Assembly: GCA_900768135.1 (NCBI GenBank)
Contig: CAAGBT010000062.1
Location: 1-45,671, forward strand
Length of the DNA stretch: 45,671 nucleotides
Reading direction: 5' to 3'
Origin: an uncultured Oscillospiraceae bacterium
Lineage (GTDB): Bacteria; Bacillota; Clostridia; Oscillospirales; Oscillospiraceae
Part shown: in pieces, positions 8,055 to 15,235 of the stretch
Position numbering within the stretch: the first letter of the stretch is position 1
Layout: each line of letters begins with the position of its first letter
The notes under the pieces: generated by a model
What the model was told of the DNA's origin: nothing
Seen by the model: the letters and a program-made list of their open reading frames with translations, nothing else
The model's database searches: none
Program-made: the position numbers and the translations under genes

Positions 8055-9413
8055 ATGAAAATCATCATTGTCGGTCTCGGCAAGGTGGGCTACGCCATTG
8101 CCGAACAGATGACGGGCGAGAATCACGATCTCGTTATCGTCGATCAGAGCAGCGCCGCGCTTGACCATGCCGACGCCATGCTCGACGTTATGTGCGTGGA
8201 GGGCAACGGCGCAAGCGCGAGCGTCCTGCTTCAGGCGGGCGTGCGCGAGGCGGATCTGCTCATCGCCGTTTCGGAAAACGACGAGGTGAACCTGATTTGC
8301 TGCCTGATGGCAAAGAAGCTGGGCGCAAAGCACACCGTGGCGCGCGTACGCAACCCGGAGTATTTCCGCGACGCGCCCATTCTGCGCCGCGAGATCGGGC
8401 TTGATATGATCATCAACCCCGAGCATTCCGCCGCGCAGGAGATCTCGCGCATTCTGCGCGTGCCGAACGCCTTCAGCGTAGAAACGTTTGCGCGCGGGCT
8501 GGTGGAAATGATCGGCTTCCAGACCGAGCCGGCCGACAGCCTTGTGGGCAAGTCGCTGATCGAATTCAACCGCGAAACGCCCAACAGCATCCTGCTCTGC
8601 GCCGCCAAGCGCGGCGAGGAGGTCATCGTGCCGAACGGCTCGTTCGTCCCTCAGGCGGGCGACCGCGTGTACGTTATCGGCACGCCGGCCGAGACAACGC
8701 GCGTGCTGCGCTCGATGGGGCGGCCCATGGCGCCGATCCGCCGCGTGAGCATCCTCGGCGGCAGCCGCATCGCCCTGTATCTTGCCTGGGCGCTTGCCGA
8801 CGTCGGCACGCACGTCGCCATTGTGGAGAAGAACGAAGGCAAATGCCTGGCGCTTGCCGAAAAGCTGCCGAAGGCCTCCATCATTCAGGGCGACGGCACC
8901 GACCATGACCTGCTGGAATCCGAGGGCATTTTCCACTGCGACGCCTTCATCGCCGTGACTGACCGCGACGAGGAGAACCTGCTCATGGCACTCACCGCCA
9001 AGCGCTACGGCGTGAAGAAGGTCGTTCCCAAAATGTCGCGTCTGGGCTATCTCGACATTGTGAGCCTGACGGGGCTGGATACGGTGATCTCGCCCAAGGC
9101 GATCATCGCCAGCCAGATCTCCAGCTATGTGCGCGGGCTGGCCAACTCGCAGGGCAGCGCGGTGGAAAGCCTGCACAACATCCTCGGCGGCGCGATCGAG
9201 GCGGTGGAGTTCACCGCAACGAACGCCACGCACTTTCTCGACCGGCCGCTCAGCGACCTGGCTTTCCGCAGTGGGCTGCTCGTGGCCGCGATCGTACACA
9301 ACGGCAAGCTGGAGATCCCAAACGGCCATTCGCAGATCCACGCGGGCGACCGCGTGATCGTGGTGGCAAAGAAGCTTTTCCTGCAGGACCTGAACGATAT
9401 TCTCGCGCGGTAA
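8055..9413 (+). CDS. trkA: Trk potassium uptake regulatory subunit TrkA
   Basis: A 452-aa peripheral cytoplasmic protein that gates the Trk K+ channel in response to nucleotides. It has two tandem Rossmann (RCK-N) plus RCK-C units. The first begins VGLGKVGYAIAEQ (GxGxxG at residues 6-11) with the acidic ribose ligand in LVIVDQSS; the second begins near residue 230 with SILGGSRIALYLA. The ATG at 8055 has AGGAGAA 9 nt upstream. The gene is 14 nt after yihY and 25 nt before trkH, so the three are probably one operon. Confidence 0.96.
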   Translation: MKIIIVGLGKVGYAIAEQMTGENHDLVIVDQSSAALDHADAMLDVMCVEGNGASASVLLQAGVREADLLIAVSENDEVNLICCLMAKKLGAKHTVARVRNPEYFRDAPILRREIGLDMIINPEHSAAQEISRILRVPNAFSVETFARGLVEMIGFQTEPADSLVGKSLIEFNRETPNSILLCAAKRGEEVIVPNGSFVPQAGDRVYVIGTPAETTRVLRSMGRPMAPIRRVSILGGSRIALYLAWALADVGTHVAIVEKNEGKCLALAEKLPKASIIQGDGTDHDLLESEGIFHCDAFIAVTDRDEENLLMALTAKRYGVKKVVPKMSRLGYLDIVSLTGLDTVISPKAIIASQISSYVRGLANSQGSAVESLHNILGGAIEAVEFTATNATHFLDRPLSDLAFRSGLLVAAIVHNGKLEIPNGHSQIHAGDRVIVVAKKLFLQDLNDILAR

Positions 9414-9438
9414 AGCGCGCGGCAACGAGGCGAACCGT

Positions 9439-10881
9439 ATGAACCGAAATCTGATCCTCAAGCTTGTGGGCGTCATCCTCTGCATCGAGGCGCTGTGTAT
9501 GCTCATTCCGCTGCTGTATACTCTTGTATGCGGCGAGTCCGCCGCCACCGCTTTTCTCAAGTCCATCGCCGTATGCGGCGGCGCGGGCGGTCTGCTGGCG
9601 CTTATCAAGCCCGACGATACCCGCCTCCAGACGCGCGACGGCTTTGTCTGCGTGGCGCTGTGCTGGATCGCGCTGAGCCTGTTCGGCGCGCTGCCGTACT
9701 TTTTCAGCGGCAGCTGCGGCTATGTTGACGCCTTTTTCGAGACCGTTTCCGGCCTGACGACGACCGGCGCATCCATCTTCTCCTCTCCCGAGGATCTGCC
9801 CCGCGGCATCCTGCTCTGGCGCGCGCTGACGCAGTGGATGGGCGGCATGGGCATCCTCGTGCTCGTGCTGGCGCTGCTGCCCAAGATCAGCGAGGGCAGC
9901 GTGAACCTGATGAAGGCGGAGTCCCCCGGCCCCATCAGCACCAAGCTCCGCCCGCGCACGGCGGAAACGGCGCGCATCCTCTACCGCATCTACATCGCCC
10001 TCACGGCGGTGGAGGCCGTGGTGCTGCGCGTGGTCGGCCTTCCGTGGTTCGATGCGCTCACCACCGCGCTCACAACCATCTCGACCGGCGGCTTTTCCGT
10101 GCGCAATGCAAGCATCGCCTACTACCAGTCATCGCTCATCAACTGGATTTTGACGTTCTTCATGTTTGCCGCGTCTGTAAACTTTACGCTGCTCTTCCTC
10201 CTTGCCACGCGCCGCTTCCGCGAGGCGCTCAAAAGCGAGGAGCTGCGCGTTTACACCGGTATCGTGGTCGGCTCGTCGCTCTTCATCGCCCTCGACCTTG
10301 TCGCCAAGACGGGGCGCAGCTTCGGCTCGGCGATCGAGGCGGCGGCCTTTCAGGTCACAACGCTCATCTCCACCACCGGCTACTGCACGGAGGACTTTGA
10401 CCTCTGGCCGCCGTTCTGCCGCTGCATTCTGGTGCTGGTGATGTTCTGCGGCGGCTGCGCGGGCTCTACGGCGGGCGGCGTCAAGGTCTCGCGTCTGGTG
10501 CTGCTCGTCAAGGCGGTGAGGCGCGATATGCGCCGCATCCTGCACTCGCGCGAGGTGCGCCCCATCACGCTCGACGGCCAGCGCGTGGGCGAGGAAACGC
10601 TCTCGTCCGTGTCGGTGTTCTTCTTCGCCTACATTGCGATTTTGCTCCTCGGCACGCTGGTCGTGTCGCTCGATGGGGTGGAGTTCACCGCGGCCTTCAC
10701 CGCCTCACTCACGGCCATCAGCAACGTCGGCCCCGGTCTCGGCGCGCTCGGCCCCACCTGCAACTTCGGCTTCCTCTCCGATTTCAGCAAGCTCGTCCTC
10801 ACGCTGACGATGCTGCTGGGACGGCTTGAGATCATGCCGCTGCTCGTGCTGATGATGCCCTCCGTGTGGCGCAGAAAATGA
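9439..10881 (+). CDS. trkH: Trk-type potassium channel subunit TrkH
   Basis: A 480-aa integral membrane K+ translocation subunit with four MPM (membrane-pore-membrane) repeats. The four selectivity-filter loops can be seen: LTTTGASIF, ISTGGFSV, LISTTGYCT and ISNVGPGLG, each with the central Gly. The gating-loop region with conserved Gly (CGGCAGSTAGGVK) lies between the third and fourth repeats. Length is typical (about 480). It follows trkA and ends just before a bidirectional terminator at 10890-10926. Together they form a complete TrkAH system. Confidence 0.97.
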   Translation: MNRNLILKLVGVILCIEALCMLIPLLYTLVCGESAATAFLKSIAVCGGAGGLLALIKPDDTRLQTRDGFVCVALCWIALSLFGALPYFFSGSCGYVDAFFETVSGLTTTGASIFSSPEDLPRGILLWRALTQWMGGMGILVLVLALLPKISEGSVNLMKAESPGPISTKLRPRTAETARILYRIYIALTAVEAVVLRVVGLPWFDALTTALTTISTGGFSVRNASIAYYQSSLINWILTFFMFAASVNFTLLFLLATRRFREALKSEELRVYTGIVVGSSLFIALDLVAKTGRSFGSAIEAAAFQVTTLISTTGYCTEDFDLWPPFCRCILVLVMFCGGCAGSTAGGVKVSRLVLLVKAVRRDMRRILHSREVRPITLDGQRVGEETLSSVSVFFFAYIAILLLGTLVVSLDGVEFTAAFTASLTAISNVGPGLGALGPTCNFGFLSDFSKLVLTLTMLLGRLEIMPLLVLMMPSVWRRK

Positions 10882-10889
10882 CATATTGC

Positions 10890-10926
10890 AAAAAAGGGAC
10901 CGCTTCTCGGGAAGCGGTCCCTTTTT
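10890..10926. terminator. Bidirectional terminator between trkH and the NPCBM gene
   Basis: AAGGGACCGCTTC and GAAGCGGTCCCTT close a 4-nt TCGG loop. The stem is flanked by A5 on the left and T5 on the right, so it can stop both the yihY-trkA-trkH transcript and the convergent minus-strand transcript. Confidence 0.95.
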
Positions 10927-10930
10927 CTGT

Positions 10931-11644
10931 TCAGGCCCACAGGCCGCAATTGCCTAAACCGGCGGCGTATTTTCCATTTATTGTCCAGCTGTCGCCACAG
11001 GCAATCTTGAGTTCGAGAACTCCTGTTAAATCAATGTAAAACTCAACAGGATCAACACCTTTCGTCACCGAAGCAGAATACAGCAGCTCGCCATCTCCAT
11101 ATATTTTCAAATCGCTTACGGCGCTCTCACTGCGGCAGTTATATGTTCTGAAGAGAACTCCGCTAATCGCGCTGTACTGTCCATTCAGCTTATACACATT
11201 ATAGCCGCTCCAATGACCAATGCGAAGTGCATGTTCGTATGTATTCCCAAGATTGTCTTTCATATTTTCCCCTTTTTTCAGCGGGTTGTAGCTCGAATCG
11301 AAGTAGTCCAGTTCATCCAGCCAGACGGCCGGCTTGTCGCTCTTATGCTGGCCAATATAGACCGAGCTGGTTTTCGACTCCCACTGCACCGCCTTGCCGA
11401 CCGCTTCGCCAACGGCGCGCACCGGAAGATAGGTCGTCCCATTGTAAACAAAAGTCTCGACCGGGTTTCCGTTAGCGTCTCTGGCGTCAAGCTTTACATC
11501 GTCAATGTAAATGTCCACGCCGGAATAGACTGTGATCGTCCGTTTTTGCAGCTTTCCCGCCGCAAATACGCCGCCGGTAAAGAAAGCTGCGCACAGCAGC
11601 AGGCACAGCGCCGCGCGAAGAGAACGCTTGAATTTGATTTTCAT
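10931..11644 (-). CDS. Secreted stalk-domain / NPCBM-domain protein
   Basis: A 237-aa exported protein. Residues 1-29 form a Sec signal peptide (KIKFKRSLR, then a Leu/Cys/Ala-rich core ending FAAG). Residues about 36-100 match the copper-amine-oxidase N-terminal-like 'stalk' domain (IYIDDVKL, YNGTTYLPVRAVGEAVG, VQWESKTSSVYIG). From about residue 108 it has an NPCBM/NEW2-like carbohydrate-binding fold (WLDELDYF, YEHALRIGHWSG, YKLNGQYSAISGVLF, LKIYGDGELLY). It probably works at the cell wall. It is the second gene after a lipoprotein, and both are more AT-rich than their neighbours. Ligand and partner are unknown. Confidence 0.8.
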   Translation of the reverse strand: MKIKFKRSLRAALCLLLCAAFFTGGVFAAGKLQKRTITVYSGVDIYIDDVKLDARDANGNPVETFVYNGTTYLPVRAVGEAVGKAVQWESKTSSVYIGQHKSDKPAVWLDELDYFDSSYNPLKKGENMKDNLGNTYEHALRIGHWSGYNVYKLNGQYSAISGVLFRTYNCRSESAVSDLKIYGDGELLYSASVTKGVDPVEFYIDLTGVLELKIACGDSWTINGKYAAGLGNCGLWA

Positions 11645-11676
11645 ATTTCTTCTCCTTTTCCGCCTGAATCAGGCAA

Positions 11677-11916
11677 TTATGATACCGGTGAGATCAGCTC
11701 GCGGTTGAAATACAGTCTTCCGTACACAATGAATTCCTTGTCATGGCTTCCCTGCTCCTGAGAAATATCCATAATCTCATTCACAGTCGCATCGCTCTCG
11801 CTGTAGTAAGAGTTTTCCAGATAGCTGCGGATGCTTTCCCTGTCCACCTTGTTTCCGCAGCCGGCCAGGTTGAGCAAAAGCAGCATCACCCCCAAGAGCC
11901 AGATCAGTTTCCTAAT
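11677..11916 (-). CDS. Small lipoprotein, probably ATT-initiated
   Basis: A small exported lipoprotein. The hydrophobic core is followed by a lipobox-like LNLAGC, so the mature form would start at Cys and carry about 58 residues rich in Ser, Glu and Asp. No domain is recognised. No ATG lies upstream in frame before the stop at 11974-11976. A TTG at 11895 lacks a ribosome binding site and would remove the charged N-region; the ATT at 11914-11916 has GGAGG (11926-11930) at a 9-nt spacing and gives RKLIWLLGV before the core. I therefore place the start there (79 codons before stop), an inference. It leads the NPCBM gene by 32 nt. Confidence 0.6.
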   Translation of the reverse strand: MRKLIWLLGVMLLLLNLAGCGNKVDRESIRSYLENSYYSESDATVNEIMDISQEQGSHDKEFIVYGRLYFNRELISPVS

Positions 11917-11970
11917 AAAAATCTTCCTCCCTCTCGCAAATCTCAGACGCTGATCCGTCTCTCCCCCTTT

Positions 11971-11999
11971 ATTTTACATCACAAGTGATGTATCGTCAA
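11971..11999 (-). promoter_or_regulatory. Promoter of the lipoprotein-NPCBM pair
   Basis: On the minus strand TTGACG (11994-11999), a 17-nt spacer and TAAAAT (11971-11976). The spacer is almost wholly made of the palindrome at 11975-11992, so a bound repressor would block RNA polymerase. Confidence 0.87.
11975..11992. promoter_or_regulatory. Operator site 1 (18-bp palindrome)
   Basis: TACATCAC-AA-GTGATGTA has perfect 8-bp arms. It fills the space between the -35 and -10 boxes of the minus-strand promoter. The adjacent divergent XRE-type regulator is the natural candidate to bind it; this is inference from position and symmetry. Confidence 0.8.
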
Positions 12000-12017
12000 T
12001 ACACCATTTCTGATGTA
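12000..12017. promoter_or_regulatory. Operator site 2 (imperfect copy)
   Basis: TACACCAT-TT-CTGATGTA matches site 1 at its outer bases and lies 25 bp from it, centre to centre, so both sites face about two and a half turns apart. It lies just before an AATAAT/TAATAC box (12021-12028) that is the likely -10 of the XRE gene, which fits autoregulation. Confidence 0.65.
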
Positions 12018-12061
12018 TGGAATAATACTCCCCATCCAAACACCAAGGGGAGCGAGGCAAA

Positions 12062-12283
12062 ATGAAAGCCTATTGGGACATTCTGCGCGAGCTGAGAGAA
12101 GACCATGATCTGACGCAGGCAGAGGTTGCCGCCGTCGTCGGAACGACGCAGCAGGTTTATTGCCGCTATGAAAAAGGGGGCAACGCGCTGCCGCTGCATC
12201 ATCTGCGCACACTATGCGCTTATTACAATGTCAGCGCCGACTACATTCTCGGCCTGCCAAAGGGACTGCGCTGGCCGCGCTGA
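12062..12283 (+). CDS. Small XRE-family HTH repressor
   Basis: A 73-aa protein that is a single Cro/C1-type helix-turn-helix domain. The HTH runs through residues 18-50 (LTQAEVAAVVG, TTQQVYCRYEKG), followed by the closing helices LRTLCAYYNVSADYILGLPKG. No second domain is present, so it should act as a dimer without ligand sensing that can be seen. GGGGAGCGAGG lies just upstream of the ATG. It is divergent from the lipoprotein-NPCBM pair across two related palindromes. The low-GC composition of this block and the phage-like regulator suggest acquired DNA. Confidence 0.88.
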   Translation: MKAYWDILRELREDHDLTQAEVAAVVGTTQQVYCRYEKGGNALPLHHLRTLCAYYNVSADYILGLPKGLRWPR

Positions 12284-12384
12284 AGCGTTTCCCCGAAAAT
12301 TTTGTTCCGCCTGCATATCGGTGCGAAAGGCGCGCAAACTAAGCGCGGCAAACGTGCCAAAACTTTTTCAGGAGGACAAATCAA

Positions 12385-12573
12385 ATGACCGATCATACCA
12401 ACAACGGCTGCGCCTGCACGCCCAACACCTCTATCCGCTGCGCCGTGACCAACTGCGCCAACCACTGCAAGGACGCCCAGTACTGCGGCCTGAACACCAT
12501 TCAGGTCGGCACGCACGAGGCCAACCCGACGATGGATCAGTGCACCGACTGCCAGAGCTTCAAGAAGCAGTAA
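12385..12573 (+). CDS. DUF1540 cysteine-rich protein
   Basis: A 62-aa Cys-rich protein. The DUF1540 pattern is visible: IRCAVTNCANH, then DAQYCGLNTIQVGTHE, then DQCTDCQSF, giving Cys pairs likely to bind a metal, plus an extra CAC near the N-terminus. The family is common in Clostridia and some bacilli; its function is not known. CAGGAGGA precedes the ATG by 8 nt. It stands alone between the XRE gene and the TauE pair; the 100-bp gap upstream has no promoter I can name. Confidence 0.87.
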   Translation: MTDHTNNGCACTPNTSIRCAVTNCANHCKDAQYCGLNTIQVGTHEANPTMDQCTDCQSFKKQ

Positions 12574-12619
12574 ATCGATCTTTCTGCGCCCGTGCGGCGC
12601 AGATTACTTAGGAGGGCAT

Positions 12620-12973
12620 ATGCGGAAAGCGTGGAAATACCGCCTCGCCGGCGCGCTTGCGGGCGCGGTGAACGGGCTGTTTGGAGGCGGCGGCGGGATC
12701 CCGCTCGCGGTGCTGCTGCGCAAATGGGGCGGCCTGCCGGACAAAACGGCCTTTGCCACCTGCGTGGCCGTCATCCTGCCGCTCTGTCTCGTTTCAGCGG
12801 CGGTATATGCGTTCAGCGGCACGCTGCCGCTGCGGGAAGCGCTGCCGTATCTTCTGGGCGGGCTGGCCGGGGGCTGGATCGGCGGCACACTGTTCAAAAA
12901 CGTGCCGAACGTGTGGCTCAGGCGCGTGTTCGCGCTGTTCCTGCTCTACGGCGCGGCGAGGTACCTGCTGTAA
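12620..12973 (+). CDS. TauE/SafE family half-transporter 1
   Basis: A 117-aa membrane protein equal to one half of a TauE/SafE (sulfite exporter type) permease. The N-terminal helix-turn GAVNGLFGGGGGIPLAVLL is the family signature, followed by three more hydrophobic spans (about residues 42-66, 72-90 and 98-116). Typical family members have about 250 aa with two such repeats. AGGAGGGC lies upstream of the ATG. Its TAA stop overlaps the ATG of the next gene by one base, so the two halves are probably made together and pair in the membrane. The substrate (sulfite, sulfonate or another anion) is unknown. Confidence 0.85.
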   Translation: MRKAWKYRLAGALAGAVNGLFGGGGGIPLAVLLRKWGGLPDKTAFATCVAVILPLCLVSAAVYAFSGTLPLREALPYLLGGLAGGWIGGTLFKNVPNVWLRRVFALFLLYGAARYLL

Positions 12974-13353
12974 TGGACTGGCTGCTGCCCGCGCTGTGCG
13001 GGCTTTTGACAGGGATCCTGTCGGCATGGGGCGTTGGCGGCGGAACGCTGCTGCTTTTGTGCATGACGCTTTTTTTCGGCGTGGAGCAGCGCACGGCGCA
13101 GGCGATCAATCTGCTCTATTTCCTGCCCACGGCGGGCGCGTCGCTTTTCGCGCACCGGAAAAACGGCTATCTTGACCGCGCGGCGCTGCGCGCCGCCGCG
13201 CCGGTCGGCACGCTCTGCGCGCTTGCCGCTGCATTTTTCGCAACGGCGCTGGACAGCGCGGTGCTGCGCAAGCCCTTCGGGCTGTTTCTGCTGTATGCAG
13301 GGCTGTCGATCCTCTTTGAAAAGAAGGATAAGGACAAAAAAGAACCGCCGTGA
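12973..13353 (+). CDS. TauE/SafE family half-transporter 2
   Basis: A 126-aa membrane protein, the second half of the split TauE/SafE pair. It repeats the signature (GLLTGILSAWGVGGGTLLLLCMTLF at the N-terminus) and adds three spans, then a charged cytoplasmic tail (EKKDKDKKE). The start ATG at 12973 overlaps the stop of the first half (TAATG). The stop codon lies within the terminator hairpin at 13343-13370. Whether it works as a heterodimer with its partner is inference from the layout. Confidence 0.85.
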   Translation: MDWLLPALCGLLTGILSAWGVGGGTLLLLCMTLFFGVEQRTAQAINLLYFLPTAGASLFAHRKNGYLDRAALRAAAPVGTLCALAAAFFATALDSAVLRKPFGLFLLYAGLSILFEKKDKDKKEPP

Positions 13354-13373
13354 CCCTCGTCACAGCGGTTTTG
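13341..13373. terminator. Bidirectional terminator
   Basis: AACCGCCGTGAC and GTCACAGCGGTT (one mismatch) close a CCTC loop at 13343-13370. On the minus strand the stem is followed by CTTTTTT, a good U-tract for the nucleoside phosphorylase gene; on the plus strand by TTTGC only. Confidence 0.8.
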
Positions 13374-13382
13374 CTATTCTGT

Positions 13383-14132
13383 TCAGATGCGCAGCGCCGC
13401 TTCCAGCGCAATGTAGAGCTTGCCGAGGTCGTGATTGGCATCCCGAAGATCCGCGACGTCATAACCGCTCTCCTCCAGCACGTCTCCCGCCTCGAGAAAA
13501 TTATAGAGCGCCAGCCCGTAAAAGCTGCACACGGCCTGCACGCCGGCAAGCTCCATCTCCACGGCAAGGCAGCCCTCGCTTCTTCGCTGCGCGGCAAGGC
13601 CCGCCGTCTCGCGGATCATGGCATCCGTCGTCCATACCCGCCCCGCCACGTGCGGGACGCCCAGCTCGGTAAAAATAGCTGAGAGCTTCTGCGCGTTTTC
13701 GATCGGCAGATAATCGGACGGCGGGGCGAAGTAGTACGAGCAGCCCTCGCCGCGGTAGCTCTCCGTCGGGACGATGAACCTTCCCTTCGTCGCCTCCCGA
13801 TCAAGGCTCCCGCAGGAGCCGAACATCACGAACTTCGATGCGCCGACGATCCAGCTCGCCTCATAGCATTCCGACGCGGCAACCGCCGAGCCGATGCCAG
13901 AGAGGTAAAAGGCGATATCCTCGCCCTTGTAGCTCATCCGATAAATAGGGATGTTCCCATTACAGGAGCCGATCAGGCCGATGCGCTCGCAGGGATAGGT
14001 GTCCAGCAGATGCTGACAGATCCTTTGGGAAAAGAGGATCAGGCACTTTTCGACGAGGTGTTTCTGCTCGCCGTAAAAGTCCCGCAGGGTGATGACCGGC
14101 TCGGTCTTATTGTCAAAGCAGTCGGTGATCAT
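13383..14132 (-). CDS. Purine/uridine nucleoside phosphorylase family protein
   Basis: A 249-aa protein of the PNP/UDP phosphorylase family, which splits nucleosides with phosphate to base and ribose-1-phosphate. Seen are the phosphate/ribose region (IGSCNGN, SGIGSAVAASE), the family core FVMFGSCGSLD and the purine/ribose site VEMELAGVQAV with its paired Glu. Substrate choice cannot be set from sequence. The ATG at 14130-14132 is chosen because GGGGAGGGG lies 6 nt upstream; the GTG two codons earlier overlaps that site. It is 18 nt after rnc on the same strand. Confidence 0.87.
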   Translation of the reverse strand: MITDCFDNKTEPVITLRDFYGEQKHLVEKCLILFSQRICQHLLDTYPCERIGLIGSCNGNIPIYRMSYKGEDIAFYLSGIGSAVAASECYEASWIVGASKFVMFGSCGSLDREATKGRFIVPTESYRGEGCSYYFAPPSDYLPIENAQKLSAIFTELGVPHVAGRVWTTDAMIRETAGLAAQRRSEGCLAVEMELAGVQAVCSFYGLALYNFLEAGDVLEESGYDVADLRDANHDLGKLYIALEAALRI

Positions 14133-14150
14133 GCGCACCCCTCCCCGTAC

Positions 14151-14828
14151 TCATTGCAGCTTTTCCAGCGCGTCTCTTGCCGCCATCTGCTCGGCTTCCT
14201 TCTTGCTGTGGCCGGCACCCCTGCCCACAACGCTCCCGTTGAGCAGGACCTCGAAAAAGAAGGTCTTGTCATGGTCGGGACCGCTCTCGCCGGTCAGGCG
14301 GTAGGCAAGCTGCTGGCTCGGCGTGCGCTGCACCAGCTCCTGGAGAAGCGTCTTGTAGTCGCGCCGCTTCTCCTCCGCAGCGTCCTCGCGCTCGGTATCG
14401 AGCAGCACGCGGTGGATTAGCGCGCTCGCCGCGCCGATGCCGCCGTCAAGGTAGACCGCAGCAAACACCGCCTCGGTCGCGTCCGCCAGAATAGACGGGC
14501 GCGTGCGCCCGCCGCAGCTCTCCTCGCCGTTGCCAAGCTTGAGGTAACGGCCAAGCTCCAGCCGCTGTGCGACCTCGTGCAGGCTGTCCTCGCACACAAG
14601 CAGCGCGCGGATGCGCGTCAGCTCGCCCTCGGGCGCGTTGGGATGCTTGGCAAAGAGAAACTCCGCTGTGACGAAGCCCAGCACACTGTCGCCCAGGAAT
14701 TCGAGCCGCTCGTTGCTGAAAACGTTGGCGCTGCGGTGTTCGTTGGCATAAGAGCTGTGGCGCAGCGCCTCGGCGAGCAGCGCGGGATTTTTGAATTGGT
14801 ATTGCAGCTTTTCTTCCAACGCCTGCAT
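14151..14828 (-). CDS. rnc: Ribonuclease III
   Basis: A 225-aa double-strand-specific endoribonuclease for rRNA and mRNA processing. The signature NERLEFLGD is at residues 39-47, with metal ligands Glu43, Asp47, Asp116 and Glu119 in place. A dsRNA-binding domain fills residues about 155-225 (KTLLQELVQ, KTFFFEVLLNG, GHSKKEAEQMAARDAL). The start ATG at 14826-14828 follows AGGAGGAAAG. It lies downstream of acpP and plsX, a classical bacterial order (plsX-acpP-rnc). A hairpin at 14853-14873 separates it from acpP. Confidence 0.97.
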   Translation of the reverse strand: MQALEEKLQYQFKNPALLAEALRHSSYANEHRSANVFSNERLEFLGDSVLGFVTAEFLFAKHPNAPEGELTRIRALLVCEDSLHEVAQRLELGRYLKLGNGEESCGGRTRPSILADATEAVFAAVYLDGGIGAASALIHRVLLDTEREDAAEEKRRDYKTLLQELVQRTPSQQLAYRLTGESGPDHDKTFFFEVLLNGSVVGRGAGHSKKEAEQMAARDALEKLQ

Positions 14829-14852
14829 AACGCTTTCCTCCTGATAAAAGGA

Positions 14853-14873
14853 TGCCCCGCACACGGCGGGGCA
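14853..14873 (-). terminator. Hairpin between acpP and rnc
   Basis: TGCCCCGC and GCGGGGCA form a perfect 8-bp stem with a 5-nt loop. On the minus strand only TCCTTTTA follows, so it is a weak terminator or an RNA processing/stability element that lowers rnc relative to acpP. The long T-run is on the opposite strand. Confidence 0.55.
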
Positions 14874-14886
14874 GCTCTTTTGTTTT

Positions 14887-15132
14887 TTAGCCGAGCTTTG
14901 CGCTCAGATAGCGCACACAGTCGCCTACGGTCTTGAGTCGCGCCAGATCTTCCTCAGGGATCTCGTCCACCTCGAACTCTTCCTCCATGGCCATGACCAG
15001 CTCGACAAGGTCAACAGAGTCGGCGCCAAGATCGTCTTCAAAGGAGCTGTTCATCGTCACCTCGTCAGCATCGATGGCGAACTGCTCAACGATCAGATCC
15101 TGCATCGTCTTGAAAATTTCTTCCTGGCTCAT
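14887..15132 (-). CDS. acpP: Acyl carrier protein
   Basis: An 81-aa acidic four-helix protein that carries acyl chains on a 4'-phosphopantetheine arm for fatty acid and phospholipid synthesis. The attachment site is Ser39 in GADSVDLVELVMAMEEEF. Length and acidity are typical. It has its own promoter at 15171-15199, about 40 nt upstream of the start, and sits between plsX and rnc. Confidence 0.97.
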   Translation of the reverse strand: MSQEEIFKTMQDLIVEQFAIDADEVTMNSSFEDDLGADSVDLVELVMAMEEEFEVDEIPEEDLARLKTVGDCVRYLSAKLG

Positions 15133-15170
15133 ACATTCTTACTTCCTCTCAAGGATTTTGGTTCTTCCAA

Positions 15171-15199
15171 ATGATACGGCAAAGGTTCTGTCCTGTCAA
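15171..15199 (-). promoter_or_regulatory. Promoter of acpP
   Basis: On the minus strand TTGACA (15194-15199), a 17-nt spacer and TATCAT (15171-15176) lie in the 103-bp gap between plsX and acpP. This allows the abundant ACP to be made at a higher rate than the upstream genes. Confidence 0.88.
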
Positions 15200-15235
15200 T
15201 ACCCTTTTGCCGGTTTTATCCACTATTCCGCCGCG

